Below, in pieces: positions 1 through 11,900 of a DNA stretch of 64,000 nucleotides; position 1 is the stretch's first letter, and each line of letters starts with the position of its first letter. The notes under the pieces were generated by a model that was given only the letters and a program-made list of their open reading frames with translations, did no database searches and was not told the DNA's origin. The stretch covers positions 72,202,920 to 72,266,919 of the forward strand of contig OZ018323.1 in the NCBI GenBank assembly GCA_963969495.1. The letters are read 5' to 3'. This DNA is from Ceratothoa steindachneri. Its lineage: Eukaryota; Arthropoda; Malacostraca; Isopoda; Cymothoidae. Made by a program: the position numbers and the translations under genes.

Positions 1-480
1 CCCCGAAAGGGCAATCTAGCCGACCGCTTCTCCATAGATTTTCACTAAGTTCTCAACCAGTTCCACATAATTGTCAGCCTTTGGATTACCCCGAAAGTCC
101 CAGCACATCCGAACAAAACTCTTACAGGATTTTTTTTTCTTCTATGCCAGTTTTTTATGGAATTCTGAACAATATGAGTTTCCTAATTATTGATTAACAA
201 CAGAATCTTTGTTAAGAGATCTAACATATTGCTTGACATTCTGCCCGTCAACAGAGAACTAAGTCCTTTGTGGCCATTGCTACTTGTTGTAATATGTTGT
301 GGTATCCATACCATCCCAGAGACCAAAGTGAAATGGAAACTTGGTAACTTCGTAGTTTGGAAAAGATCCACCATGCAGAAGTATCAGTTGCTTGATTGTC
401 ATAGAGTTCACTCCAAATTATAGGAATTGCAAACTTCATGGTTCTTCCTTTCCCTGTATACCTTCCAGTAATATTTAACA
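1..480 (-). pseudogene. Copy A of the recurring CxxC/GERFHQD family (partial, rearranged)
   Basis: Read on the minus strand in several frames. It opens with MKFAIPIIWSELYDNQATD, equivalent to the WREP block of copies B and F. A deletion then joins it to a segment with KFPFHFGLWDGMDTTTYYN and QWPQRT, which matches copy B (KFSCYLCLWENRTTMAHYY, DWPQPT). A second deletion leads to KQYVRSLNKDS, and then, after a frameshift, to NPKADNYVELVENLVKIYG, matching ENYVELVEKLVKNYG in copy B. The two cysteines of the CxxC pair have been lost (FHFG). The copy runs off the window start, so the GERFHQD end is not seen. With several stops and shifts it is dead. Its nearest relative here is copy B. Function of the family is not recognised. 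Confidence 0.7.
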
Positions 481-2900
481 CAAGAGGTAAAGTCCCTCTA
501 ATGACTTGCTATATTTTGTGATGAGATGATAAATTATTATTATATTGATGGTTTCCCATGGTTCAAATCACTTACAAGTGCCTTTGGATGGCTAAATGAG
601 ACCACTAGGGTGCACCACTAAGCACCAAATATGATGGCAGATTTGAAATCTCAAGGGTGCATAACCATATGTTCCATAGTCCTATTGGTCATTTCAAGGA
701 TCAAATTGGGTACGATAGAACTTTACTCCTTTTGAAAAAAAGCGACACCTTGACCTGGCGCTTCGCAAGAGGTAAAAATATACTTTCTCGCTCGTTTATT
801 TCTTTTTCTTGATGCTTAGTAGTATATTGGGTCTATGTCAAAATTGATTAAAGGAATCTTCGATACAGTTTTTGAGGTCGTTGTCCATTGTAGATGAGAA
901 CCTGCAAAGATGAGCAATATTAATAACCTCATCATAGACAATTCTTTTAATATTTTTAGGTCAGTGTTGTTAACAGGTTTAGGTCCGGTATGTTCCCGCA
1001 TTTTTTATTTCTTCCACAGTAGCCTGTGTAACTTTGTTTTTTATTCGTTTCTTCATCAAACTAGGTGATATTTTCTTTAGTTTTTAAAGGTCTGTGCTTC
1101 AGGGTTATGTCTCTTTCATTCAGCAGTATTCTACATCGCATTTTTTTTACACTTTACAACAAATACATTTTTTCTTTAAAAATTTTCCTGCAGAGTTCAC
1201 CAAAAAAAATGAAGTATATAGGTTTTTTTTTGTTCCCAAACGTACTTCTTGTAAGCTTCATGTATTTTCTTAGATGGTGTCACACCAAAGCTTTTTGCCA
1301 TTCTTATGATGAACTGTCGGCAGATAAAACAATGTATCTGGAAATGGTTGCAGCCTCTTTAAGCTATTTGTTTTCTGTTTTCTTCACTATTGTTGCCCAG
1401 AGGGAAGAGGATAGCAGATTCGTGAATCCATGTAAATTCCTACAATATTCCGAAGTTCTAGAAGTTCCCAGGGATGTCTTCTTTAATGTTCTAGAACGTA
1501 TTGAAACGTCATAAAACTCTACTAAATTCGAGAAACTTTCCATTAAATACATAATTATGGAAGGTTTCCTTCATAGGAAATTATCCTACAACATTCCAAT
1601 GCTCTTTTAAAGATAAGGGTTACAATTTTCCTATATGCTTTTAAAATATTAAAACCTATAGGTCGAGTAAAAAGAAAACGTGAAATTTTGTTCCCTAGTT
1701 TTATGCTACATAGAAATATCTTCCTGCCTTTTTGAAAGGTGACGTTAATTATCCAAAGGAAGTTTACATTAGTCTTTAATGAAATTAAATGTTATTACTA
1801 AGAGTGCGTATTTACCTCCTTGCGGAAATGAGACTATTTTCTAAAGGCGTTTAAAGCAAAGTTTGTGTGTTTGTTTTTGCCTAACAATCATTAAAATATT
1901 CATTCAAGCTGCATAAAGAAATTATTTTTATTGGCATTCTTACAAAGATGCTTTCTATAACTAGATAGTTTACATTAACCAACACTTGATAGAAAAAGGT
2001 GTAAAGAATAGTTTGTTAAAGGCTAACGTTATCTAGGTATTACAATGTATGTGGATATTGATATATTTATATATATACCATCTTAGTTCAGATATTTTCC
2101 TAATCAAACTAATTGTTTATAATTATTTATTTTTAATAAGAAATATATGGCAAACTGTAGCTTTTCAACAACAGAATGCGTCTCTTGTCTTTAAAAGAGA
2201 CTGACAAAAAGATAGAAAAATGAAAACAATCTCTTTATGCTGCGCTAGAAAAAAGTTTTAAAGTGCTTATTTGAATCAGATTAAAGAAATTTAATGCAGA
2301 CGGATCACCAAATACTTTGATGTTGAAGTTCTTTTGCTGCGATTGAAGAAAAAGTGCAAAATAATCTGGAAATATCTTTTTCTATAAAAGTTGAACAAAA
2401 ATATAACTTTTGTAATACAAATATTATATATGGTCTCATATAACTCAAGTAAAGATGCACTTGGGATAATATAAATAATTAATCAAATACAGACAATTAG
2501 ACTCCAACTTTTCAAAAGATTTAAATGATCCTGAAGAATTATGGTGTTTAGGCTCTTTAAAAATAAAACAACTGATTTCGCAATGTAACAAATTTTCCCT
2601 TTTTTCTTGTTTCTGGATAAAAGGTGTCATTTCACAGTTATTAGTAACTAAAATAAATGAAAAGTTTATTTTGAACCAAAATCCACATTGCTAGGTTGAG
2701 CATCGAATTTTTTAAATTAGCAATTTGAAAATTAATGCAAGGGTATTATTACATATTTTTTGAAAAAATGATAGCATTAAAAGCCTGTAAGCTTTCATTT
2801 TTTTCAAAGCATATTAGAAAATCTGAATTCCTATTAACCAAAAAGCATTGTCATGTTGTATAATAATATTGGTTTACAGAGACCTTTCTAAACATACTAC
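481..2900. other. AT-rich stretch without recognisable gene
   Basis: I see no repeat or protein family here. A 149-codon plus-strand ORF at 1065-1514 is rich in Phe, Ser and Leu, matches nothing I recognise and has no splice or family context; I treat it as chance. Confidence 0.5.
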
Positions 2901-3292
2901 ATTTATTTAAAATGTCTAGAATTTAGTAGATTTTTATAGTAGCTATGGATGCAAACCCTGATTGACACAAATAGGTTTTAGTAAACGGCAAGAACACTTT
3001 CTCATCCTCCCTTCTAAGGAATGGTTTCTCCTTTTTCATAGCAGGGCAGAGCATGTCTAGTAAATGTTGCTGAAAGTTGAAGTGGAGATTCACATCATGA
3101 TGTCCCTCGATGAGCTTTCTTTTGTAGATTTTAATGGAAGATTCTTCCTCTGAAAGGTCTTCAACGTCGATATCGAAGGGTCTGCGCACCTATTTTTATT
3201 TGTTATGCAACTCTTTATCCGGAATATACTTCTCAGACTCCTCACTCAGCTTTTAAAGGTGCTCAATAGTTGTACTTTGTACGTCTAGAAGT

Positions 3293-4912
3293 GAGAAATA
3301 AAGAAAAAGATCGCTGACTTAAAGACGAATAAGTCCCCTGGACCGGACGTGTTTCTATCTAAAGTGTTGAAGGAAGTGTGCGATGAAGTATCACGACATC
3401 TGTGCGCTATCTTTAACATGTCAATCCGGACCAAATGCGTTCCTAGAGACTGGCGTGAGGCGGAGGTGACTCCTATCTTCAAGAAAGGAGACCGTAACCA
3501 ACCGTCGAACTACCGACCTATCAGTCTGACTTCGATAGTCGGTAAACTCATGGAAAGCATCATGGTGGACAAAGTGACGTCGTATTTAGAGTCAAACCTG
3601 CTACTGAGGAGTTCCCAGAACGGCTTCCGAAGGCAACGATCATGCCTGACGAACCTTGTGGAATTCTTCCACTTCGTTTTCAGTGAGCACGATCGGGACA
3701 AGGCGGTGGATGTGGTCTACCTAGACTTTCAGAAAGCCTTTGATAAGGTACCACACCGTCGCCTTCTCCGGAAAGTGCGAGCGCTAGGCATAGACGGAAA
3801 GGTAGCCGGCTGGATCGAGAACTGGCTAAGTGGCAGACGGCAACGGGTGGTGGTGAATGGACAGTCTTCTGAGTGGGTGCCCGTAACTAGCGGGTTGCCT
3901 CAAGGTTCTGTCCTGGGACCACTACTATTCATCATCTACGTCAACGACATGGACGGTGACATGGTTGCCAAGATTTCCAAATTTGCCGACGATACCAAGC
4001 TTGGTATGAACGTTGCAAAGGATGGAAATACTGCCCGCCTGCAGAAAGATCTTGGGAAGATTGGGGAGTGGTTGGACACGTGGCAAATGCCTTTTAACGT
4101 GGGCAAATGCAAAGTGATGCATATCGGCCACAGAAACCCCCAATCTCAGTATATCCTTAAGGGCACTGCTATGGAATCCACCGACACTGAGAAGGACTTG
4201 GGTGTAACAATCACTAGTTACCTCAAGTTCTCGAAACAGTGCATTGAGGCGGAGAAAAAGGCCCAAAGGATGCTAGGCTATATTAAGCGCCAGTTTGGTT
4301 ATCGGAACCAGGAGATTGTACTGTGCCTGTACAACTCACTTGTCCGACCGCACCTGGAGTATGCCGTACAATTTTGGAGTTCTTCATTGCGAAAGGACAT
4401 CGCGAGATTGGAACGCGTACAAGCCAGGGCAACCAAGCTGATTCCCTCTATCCGACATAAAAGTTATGAGGATAGACTAAGGGAATTAGATATGTTCTCG
4501 CTGGAAACCCGTAGACTGCGTGGTCAGCTCATCGAAGTTTTCAAAATACTTCGAGGGTTCGACAATGTTGACTACCGGGATATTTTCACACTGAGTGAGA
4601 ACAGAACGCGCAATCACGGCTTCAAACTTGAACTGAAGCGTTACAACCGCAATCTGTGTGGAAATTTTTTCATCTACAGTATCTGCGGTAAGTGGAACGC
4701 ACTTCCAGTGGAAGTTGTCAACAGTGAATCTGTTGACCAGTTCAAGTCGAGACTAGAAAAAGTCTTGAAAAGTGGCCTTTGAGGGACGCAAAACAATTGA
4801 GCAGCCTTGTGCCCGCTCGATTGCAAGTCCAATGGTACCCTCTTTGAATGGACCGTAAGGTCTCATAGGGTACCTTCTTTCCTTGTTGTTACTTGTTGTT
4901 ACCTCTTCCAGA
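3293..4912 (+). mobile_element. CR1-type LINE, copy 1, 5'-truncated, inserted in the hAT gene
   Basis: Homology to the second CR1 copy (21105-24600, opposite strand) starts near 3293 and ends in a short tandem repeat of about 10 bases (CTTGTTGTTA) at 4883-4902. This fits CR1 elements, which end in short microsatellite-like repeats rather than poly(A). Only the C-terminal half of ORF2 is present, as expected from incomplete reverse transcription. The hAT protein reads continuously on both sides, which fixes both edges to within a few bases and shows the LINE is the younger insertion. No clear target duplication is seen. Confidence 0.85.
3349..4782 (+). CDS. CR1 ORF2 fragment: reverse transcriptase and C-terminal region
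   Basis: Uninterrupted 477-codon reading frame; the Met is internal to the family protein, so this is not a native start. It polymerises DNA from element RNA at a nicked target in non-LTR retrotransposition. Visible RT motifs are NYRPISLTS (about 54-62), LDFQKAFDKVPH (125-136, first catalytic Asp region), QGSVLGPLLF (185-194) and FADDTKL (212-218, the catalytic Asp pair). The C-terminal region carries the CR1/jockey-type LVRPHLEYAVQFWSS segment and ends in DQFKSRLEKVLKSG. The endonuclease and ORF1 are missing through 5' truncation. It is very similar to 21215-22357, and the lack of stops suggests a recent insertion. CR1/L2-like clade assignment is by motif only. Confidence 0.9.
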   Translation: MFLSKVLKEVCDEVSRHLCAIFNMSIRTKCVPRDWREAEVTPIFKKGDRNQPSNYRPISLTSIVGKLMESIMVDKVTSYLESNLLLRSSQNGFRRQRSCLTNLVEFFHFVFSEHDRDKAVDVVYLDFQKAFDKVPHRRLLRKVRALGIDGKVAGWIENWLSGRRQRVVVNGQSSEWVPVTSGLPQGSVLGPLLFIIYVNDMDGDMVAKISKFADDTKLGMNVAKDGNTARLQKDLGKIGEWLDTWQMPFNVGKCKVMHIGHRNPQSQYILKGTAMESTDTEKDLGVTITSYLKFSKQCIEAEKKAQRMLGYIKRQFGYRNQEIVLCLYNSLVRPHLEYAVQFWSSSLRKDIARLERVQARATKLIPSIRHKSYEDRLRELDMFSLETRRLRGQLIEVFKILRGFDNVDYRDIFTLSENRTRNHGFKLELKRYNRNLCGNFFIYSICGKWNALPVEVVNSESVDQFKSRLEKVLKSGL

Positions 4913-6247
4913 AAAAGGTTCAAGAGTGGAAAGGACAAAGTCTTCCCCCTTTCAAACATTCTATTACACAGATTCAGCTTTGGCTCGAATTCTTTGATCT
5001 TTTTTGACACAGAAAGATGATTTTCATCTTTTACTTGCATGGATATATTCAGCAAGTTCAACTCGGGAAATATATCTGTCAGAAATGCCAATTTAAGTAA
5101 ATAACTTGGTTCTGAAAGCCTTGATGACAGTGCATGTTTCTTCTCGATCAAGAATATTTCAACCTCTGTACGTAATTCAAAAACTCTCTGGAGCACTTTT
5201 CCTCGGGATAACCACCTGGCAGAAGAGTAGTAAAGTAGGTGTTTGCTGTTCATATTCCGACCCCATTACTGATCACATCTGACTGAACAGCCTTAAATGC
5301 AGAGCAGATGATTTCATAAAATTCAATAGTTTAATCACTTATTCCATCACAGAGTAAAGTTCAAGTGATGATTTCTTAGAGGCAGGGTTTTCTTAGGGCA
5401 GCAGATAATGGCTCACTATCACAGCAGGGCTCAGTTGCTTTACCCTAGCGGTGAGGCCTTGACTTTTCCACAACATCGCAGGAGCTAGATCCACGCACAC
5501 ACTGAATCATTATTCTTAACTTAGCCCTTTTTCTTTGATGAAGCTGTCAACCAACTTAAAAAGATCTTCACCTGTTGTTGTTGTCTCCAGTAGTCTACAA
5601 AACAGGAAATTCTCTCCTAGGTCACTCTCTGCATCATCACTGATGTCGGTTGACTCATCCAAATGCAAGCTATATTTTCTACTTTTCTTGATGTTAGCCA
5701 CTACCTGTTCTTTGATGTCTTCTGGCATCTTCTTGAATCCGTTGGCTAATTGTGTTGTTTGACAACGGAAAAGTTTAAATTTTTTCACAGCATCATCTCC
5801 GATTACAGTACGTACCATATCAATGACTGCTGGCTTCACCAAACGTTCCCCAATTGTGTGTAACTGTTTGCACTTAGCAATTATATTTGGAACCAGATAA
5901 GATGCAATCGTTGCTTGTCAAACAGAATACACTACTGGGCTCACAGGGGTATCTAACTGCTGACGCTTCAGTTGTTTTTCTTCCCTCTTCAAATACTGGT
6001 GGTCTTTCCCTGTAGATGCCCTTTAAGATTGGTTCTTGTAAGCGACTCATGGCTGAGCACTTCACCACATATAACACACTGAGGTTTTTCAATTTCAGAA
6101 CTGATGAGACACGTAAACCCAAAGTAAAAAAAATGCTTCTTTGTACACCCGCTTTCAGGACATCACTGTAGAATCTGAAAAAAAATATACTGGCTTAATT
6201 ATAATAAATCAAGAAATAGATCAAATTTGGTACCATCCACCGGGAGG

Positions 6248-6552
6248 GCAAAGAAAAGAGGAGTGAAGTTGGCTAAGGAAAGAGGAGGAAGTGGAGGAGC
6301 AAAAAGAGGAAAGCATAAGTAAGGAAAGAAAGAGTAAGAGGAAGAGTAAAGAGGAAGAAAGCAGGCAAGGTAAAAGGCAGGAAATGAAGAAAAAAGGAAA
6401 AAAGAAGTAAAGCTATAGAGGAGAAAGAGGAGGGGGGCATGGAAAGATGAGAAGGGATTCGGGACACAGGGAAATGAAGGAGAGGTGTAAAGAGCACGAC
6501 GGCAAGAAAAGGAACAGAGTAAAAGGGGCCAAGAAAAAGAAGAAGGAGGACC
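6248..6552 (+). repeat. Purine-rich (GA) tract
   Basis: About 300 bases almost entirely A and G on the plus strand, in irregular GGAA, GAGGA and AAAGAGG words, without a fixed period. The Leu/Phe-rich minus-strand ORF across it is a translation of this composition, not a gene. It lies just upstream of the hAT gene's 5' end. Confidence 0.75.
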
Positions 6553-8727
6553 AAACTAGTACGTCACTCAGGGACAACAGTAATAAACTTACATTATTAA
6601 AATTTTCTATATATAAATATATATATGTACAGGACTAGATTTATGAAGCCAGAAAAGTTACTTATAAATATCTTGAGACAGTATTGGTGGTTAGGACATT
6701 TTGGTTAAAATTATATACCCAAGAAAACCATTTGATACATAATCAGCAGTAATATACTCTATAATTATCGCAACATAGAAATACATATAGCATATGCTGA
6801 AAACATCTCATAATAGGGAATTCATATTTTTTGATTTTGTGAGACTTGTGAGTGTTAGTCAACCACAGAAAAATGTTTAGCGACCCAATTGTGGGCCGCG
6901 ACTCCAGGGTTTTGAAAAGGAGAGCTAGGGTATGCTACTGCTATAATGTATTTGATGAGTTTAATTCAATTGGAATTCATTTATATTTTTTTAAGGACCC
7001 TCAGAGCTGTTCTTCATAATTGTAATAATCATCCTCACCTTATTGGCTCATTGAGTATATGTGAAATAAGATTAGATCTGTCTCAAGCTCCTGCTCTCAT
7101 CTGTGATATATAGGGATTTTTTCTGAGAAATGATTGGAGGCCTAAATAGGGTAGCATTTTTGATGAGGCTTCAGTAAGGTTTTATCAAGTTTCCCTGTCA
7201 TCTTTCTCATTGGGCCTATAAGGATACCACAGTAAATCAGCAACAGAAACACGGGCAATAAAGTTTTCTGTTGGACGGCAATTGATAGACATTTTACTAG
7301 TGTTGTTTTCTCCATTTGATTTGAATCTTGGTTTCACGAGCAACTCAAATATTTATTTCCGACATGCTATGAGTCTATGGTGTAAAATGTTGTTTTTGTC
7401 TGACCACAAAGCAGCAAAAACTTTCGTGTTAGGAAATCCATGTTTTTTTTCCCCCCCAAATAGCTTTGAAGAGTTATGTTTTAAAGTGTTATGTTTTCGG
7501 GGCAATCAGATAACTGATACCTATGTGAAACTGGTTCAGATCTTAGTGAATAAGTTTAGAAAACTTGTCTGCAGTTCAAGTTTAGTATGGGAGTATAATC
7601 AGAGGAGCAAAGTAAGTGCTCACATCAAGATATACTGAACTTTCAACTTTCATACAAGGATTATATATTTAAGTCTGTTTTTGTTTTTATAGCTAATGTA
7701 CACAATGGGAGACTACATTTGTAGGAAACTGTTTACTTCAAACATTTTTCAACTTATTTTTAGATATTTTTATTTCGGAAGTTTTAATAAAATTGGATAA
7801 ATTTAACTCTGTTTTTAGCCGTGCAGTGGTTAAAAAAATATTCCCCTATTTTTAGCAAATATTCATCATAGAAGACAAAAAGCAACGTTTGAAACAAATA
7901 ATGGCTATTTTGTATTGTTTGGCAATAAAATTAGTTGGAAAATAACACTTACTAGCCATTAAATAAAAATTCTATTAAATAATACATAGTATTTTTGCCA
8001 CTTTTTCCGATTAATTAAAAAATTGTAAAATTTTCAGTTTGAGGTAAAAGAACTCTCTTCTGAATCATGGAAAAGCAAGAGTTTAATATGAAAACATTCG
8101 TACAAATAATCTACTATTAAAATTTAAAGAAATTTTTAATTAAGCTAAATTAGTTTATTTGACCCCTCTTCAGATGTACTACATTGAGAGAAGGGTATAA
8201 GTTCTATAAAAAATACTTATCAGAATAAATACTTCTTTGCAATGAAGAGAGGAATAAGTTATCCCTAAATTGCCTCTTTTTAAAAAGTTGTGCTTCACGG
8301 CAAGTTCGAACGAAGATTCCAGCCAGTGTTGTTTCAGGTATGGTGTCGATACGTTGTGCGGTGCGAGTAAATTGCGAGAGAATACTCTGGTCGAAAGTCG
8401 TGTCCAAAATCTTTCCTGCTCTTCTCTTACCAGGACGGGCATTTTAATAAGGAGCAGCCTTCTTTAAGGAAAAAGTAAATGTTGTTTATCATTTTATTCT
8501 TAATGGTCTATGTTATAAGATGTAGGCAGGGTATAGTTTTGGAATTATATATGCAATAAAGTACATTAGAGATTTGATAAAGATAGGGTTAATAGATCAA
8601 ATATTATGATTCGAGCATCATAAATTTTCCACTCTAAATTAATTAAGTGGAAAATTTAATTAAGCTTTTCAAGGAAAGGAAAACGTCAAACAACCTACCG
8701 ATTACCATTCTTATAAGAATACCTTCA
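6553..8727. other. AT-rich stretch without recognisable gene
   Basis: Nothing recognised. An ORF at 7282-7638 (118 codons, plus) has no motif I know and no supporting context. Short ORFs on both strands at 8179-8467 overlap each other and are probably chance. Confidence 0.5.
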
Positions 8728-8743
8728 ATATATATATATATAT

Positions 8744-8798
<55 letters not shown>
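8728..8798. repeat. (TA)n microsatellite
   Basis: About 70 bases of alternating T and A with one AAA interruption. It directly abuts a Penelope-type terminal sequence. Confidence 0.95.
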
Positions 8799-8801
<3 letters not shown>

Positions 8802-8810
8802 TAATATAAA

Positions 8811-8900
8811 ATCCCAAAGCGAGGAAGATAGCTGGCGTCAACTTTTTTATTTACCGGTGACGTTTCGATCACAATACCGTCAACTTCTTAGGCCTATAAT
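8811..8900 (-). repeat. Penelope-like element terminal sequence
   Basis: Contains GTGACGTTTCGATCACAATA followed by CCGTCAACTTCTTAGGCC. This is the GACGTTTCG plus ATCATC-like signature common in the terminal repeats of Penelope-like retroelements. It sits next to a TA array, a frequent target of these elements. No coding part remains nearby. Assignment rests on pattern memory only. Confidence 0.5.
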
Positions 8901-11900
8901 ACTAATAAATAAGCAAAATATTTTGTAATATTCAGGCAGAATAGATATTTGATAGGTAGTGTTGGTTTTCCTCAGGAGACTTTAGAGTTAAAAATCTTTG
9001 AAAGTGGACCTAAATTCCCAGTAGGAAGCCGAAAGATTTTAAAATGTTTAAATTATTTTCGAGTGCATAATTGTTAAAATATAATAAGTTAGGGCTGTTT
9101 TCATTTAGGAATCTTAAAATTTTATAAAACTGTTTTAAGTTATTTTAAACGTATAATTTTAGAAAATTACCAAGACTTACTGAACAATTCATATCAAATG
9201 TGACCCGCAATCCAGATTTGAAAGATTTCCGTTAACAATGAGTGGTACCGAGGACCAATCAATATTTAAATTTCGGATAAAGCGTTTTGTGTTTTGTTGG
9301 AATTAGAAAAGATATCTCAATAAACAATTTATTAGGTGTTCATTTTACTCAAGGAAAAAAAAAGAAAAAATGATTCCAAACACTTTCGAATTTAAAATCA
9401 GGTCGCATTCGGAAAATGAGGAAACATAGAAAGTTACATCATATAATGCATAGAAGATTGGACGGAGGAGGTAATGACTCTATTGCATGTAGATTTTACT
9501 CTTTGAAGGTTTGACAAATTGTAAACGATTGATAGAAAAATAATTGCTCGGACGCCAGATTACTTTGGCATTGTCAGAGTTAAAAACCTGTTTAGAGAGG
9601 GACATAGGCAATAAAATAAAGACCTTCGATACAGTTAAGGCGGATATCGTATTAATATTATTTTATTCATACACTCAATTGTCTCTTTAAAATATAACTC
9701 TCTATAATAGATTTAATTAATAACACCTGATTTCTAAGGAAGCTAATAAAGGTATAATAATCTTTAATTAATTCTTTAATGATAAAGTTTGTTTAAATTT
9801 GATGCGTTTATCAAATGACCTGGCTTATTGGGATAATTAATAAAATTGAAAAAGTTATAGTTATAATTATAAGGAAAAATCTCTGCGAATGCGGTGTAAA
9901 CATATTGATTTATAAGCCGGAGATTCTACGAAGGAAACGATTCAGGAAGCAAGAGAGCCATTAGGATAAATGGTAGGAAGCAAATGCCACTTAACGTAAG
10001 GAGCCTAGAGAATACAGGTAAATAATGAATATAGCCAAAGCTCTCTTAAAACTGCTTTATTTTTGTGAAACATTCAAGTTGACACATAAATTTAAATAAA
10101 AATACTTTAAAATAACTCAAGAAAGGAACCCTTATTCTCTATAAGTTTGAAAAGTCTTTTTTCTACAGAGGAAGTAAAATCTTTTATCAAATTAATAAAA
10201 ATATTTATTGCATCTTTCTCGTCTTCACAAAGTTCATCTTTGTTGTTCTACAAATTCTTGCGCCTTAAACAAATTCTTAGGGAATTTGAAAGCGTGGGTA
10301 GAAGCGTTATGAGGCGAACTGGCTCTCTCTTGAACAAGATTAAAGGTTTTGCTCCCAGAATTGGCAGTTCGCCTTCGAATGTATTTTGACTAGATCATTT
10401 ACTTTTAAATATAGTACAAGCTTGTCTCCAATAATTGCAGTCCATATCATCTATCCTCATCTCCTTGTTGTCGCGTGTTTAATGCTCCACTAGAGGTTAA
10501 TTGATAACACAGCCACGTTCTAGTCTATCAAATCCATCCAGTTTCACTCTGGATACTTCCTAAAGCTAGCATTGCTAAAGTCGGCTTGCAAGTATTTTGG
10601 AACCCTCAACTAACGTTTTACTGTGATTTTGGGAGTTTCTGAACGGTTGTCTACTCTTAGCCCTAAAGCTATAAAACCTTATGGGAAAATTACACTTTGT
10701 TTCTCTCGAGACGGTAGGAGACCGTTTTGATGAGAAATATTTTTCTGCTGGCATAATTGTTTTAGCTACTTCTCCTTTGATTTAAGAAATATTTCTAGAG
10801 GTAGGAGCCTTAAATTCTAGGGGAACCCTTTCTTAGGGAAGACCATTCCCTACATTACGATTATCATAACTCAAATCAGTGGAAATTTACAGAGAATATT
10901 TTCCATTACCTAAGTATTTAACGATAAAATTTAACACTTCTCTAGAAAATTCCTTTATCTTGGAAATTTTATTAGAAAATTCTTATTGCAAAAGATGTCT
11001 GGACGTCCGGACAATCCTTGTTAATGAATCTAAGAAAATATACTACGACCTATGTAATACTTCAAATAAAAAGTATGGTATCTACTAATATGGGCATTTA
11101 GATACATAATCGTATCTCAAACAAAAAGGATTTAAACTCTTTCGGGAAAATGTTGAGGGAAAAACTTGGTATTGAATATGATTCTTTATGATGGGCAGAA
11201 GCAAGGAAATGTAATTTTTTTCTTCACTTGCTCAATAACGTTTGGTTTCGAGTTTTCATTTACGGAAGTATAAAATCATAGATTATACATTACTTTTATA
11301 AATCCAATTTTATATAAAAATATTCGTATACAATGAGTTGATGGCATCACACAGATAATTACAAGCAAGAAATCTCCACAGCCGCAGGTATATTGGCTAG
11401 AAAAAAAACATAAGTTAGAAAAGGAACAAAATAAAGAAAATAGAAACAAATTCAAAATAATAGCAGTAAACCGAAAAATCAGCTGAAATAAGAATCGATG
11501 GAGGAGCACATCCATACAGTACGTAAGGGAAAGTTCTAGGATTCAAACTCACAGCAAACGGTTACATCTCTCACTTAAAACAGGAAAGAACAGAAGCAAG
11601 AAGCAAAATGAACCCACTGTACAGGTTCTAAAACTTATCATGATTAAGAAAAGGAAACTGCATAATTCAGCACACAATGTAGGAGGGATACAGATAAAAA
11701 AGCCGGACGAATCAAATGTAGAATATAAGATTCATCTCAAATAAAACTAACAGAGAGAGATAAACGTCGGAGGGAATTAGACCAAACAACAAACTTAAAA
11801 CTGAGAAACTAGACCGTACCTGAAGTACCCGAAAATGAAATCAATTAAATAACTTGACATGACCAGAAAATACATCAAATTCATTATAGACACTAATTTG

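Larger units (their letters stand above)
2923..6122 (-). pseudogene. hAT-superfamily transposase, ZBED5/FAM200-like, split by a CR1 insertion
   Basis: Minus-strand gene in two blocks, 6122-4912 and 3292-2923. Block one begins with a degraded BED-type zinc finger (6122-5880). It continues with a hAT N-terminal region containing YSLHLDESTDIS (5842-5516), where the Asp of LDES is the usual first catalytic acid. A frame-disrupted stretch follows (5516-5253), then ARWLSRGKVLQRVFEL (5253-4912), typical of ZBED5-like proteins. Block two gives RPFDIDVEDLSEEES and then FLPFTKTYLCQSGF, the hAT C-terminal dimerisation motif. The two blocks are collinear once the CR1 element at 3293-4910 is removed. Several stops lie in 5516-5253 and near the C-terminus, so it is inactive. 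Such proteins are either transposases or domesticated relatives; the decay favours a dead transposon. I did not find its terminal repeats. Confidence 0.85.

Noticed and set aside
1065..1514. 149-codon plus-strand ORF
   Set aside because: Phe/Ser-rich, no recognisable domain, no splice or promoter context; long ORFs of this kind arise by chance in T-rich DNA.
3925..4266. 113-codon minus-strand ORF, repeated at 21749-22090
   Set aside because: It is conserved between the two places only because it is the antisense of the same CR1 RT region.
4753..5253. Apparent fusion protein on the minus strand
   Set aside because: The first 115 or so residues are hAT transposase; the rest is translated antisense CR1 tail, an artefact of the insertion.
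6273..6554. Leu/Phe/Pro-rich 93-codon minus-strand ORF resembling a membrane protein
   Set aside because: Caused by the purine tract on the other strand.
7282..7638. 118-codon plus-strand ORF
   Set aside because: No motif or family resemblance; no supporting context.
10560..11090. Possible BEL/Pao pol remains
   Set aside because: I tried to read BEL-type motifs in all plus frames and found none convincing.
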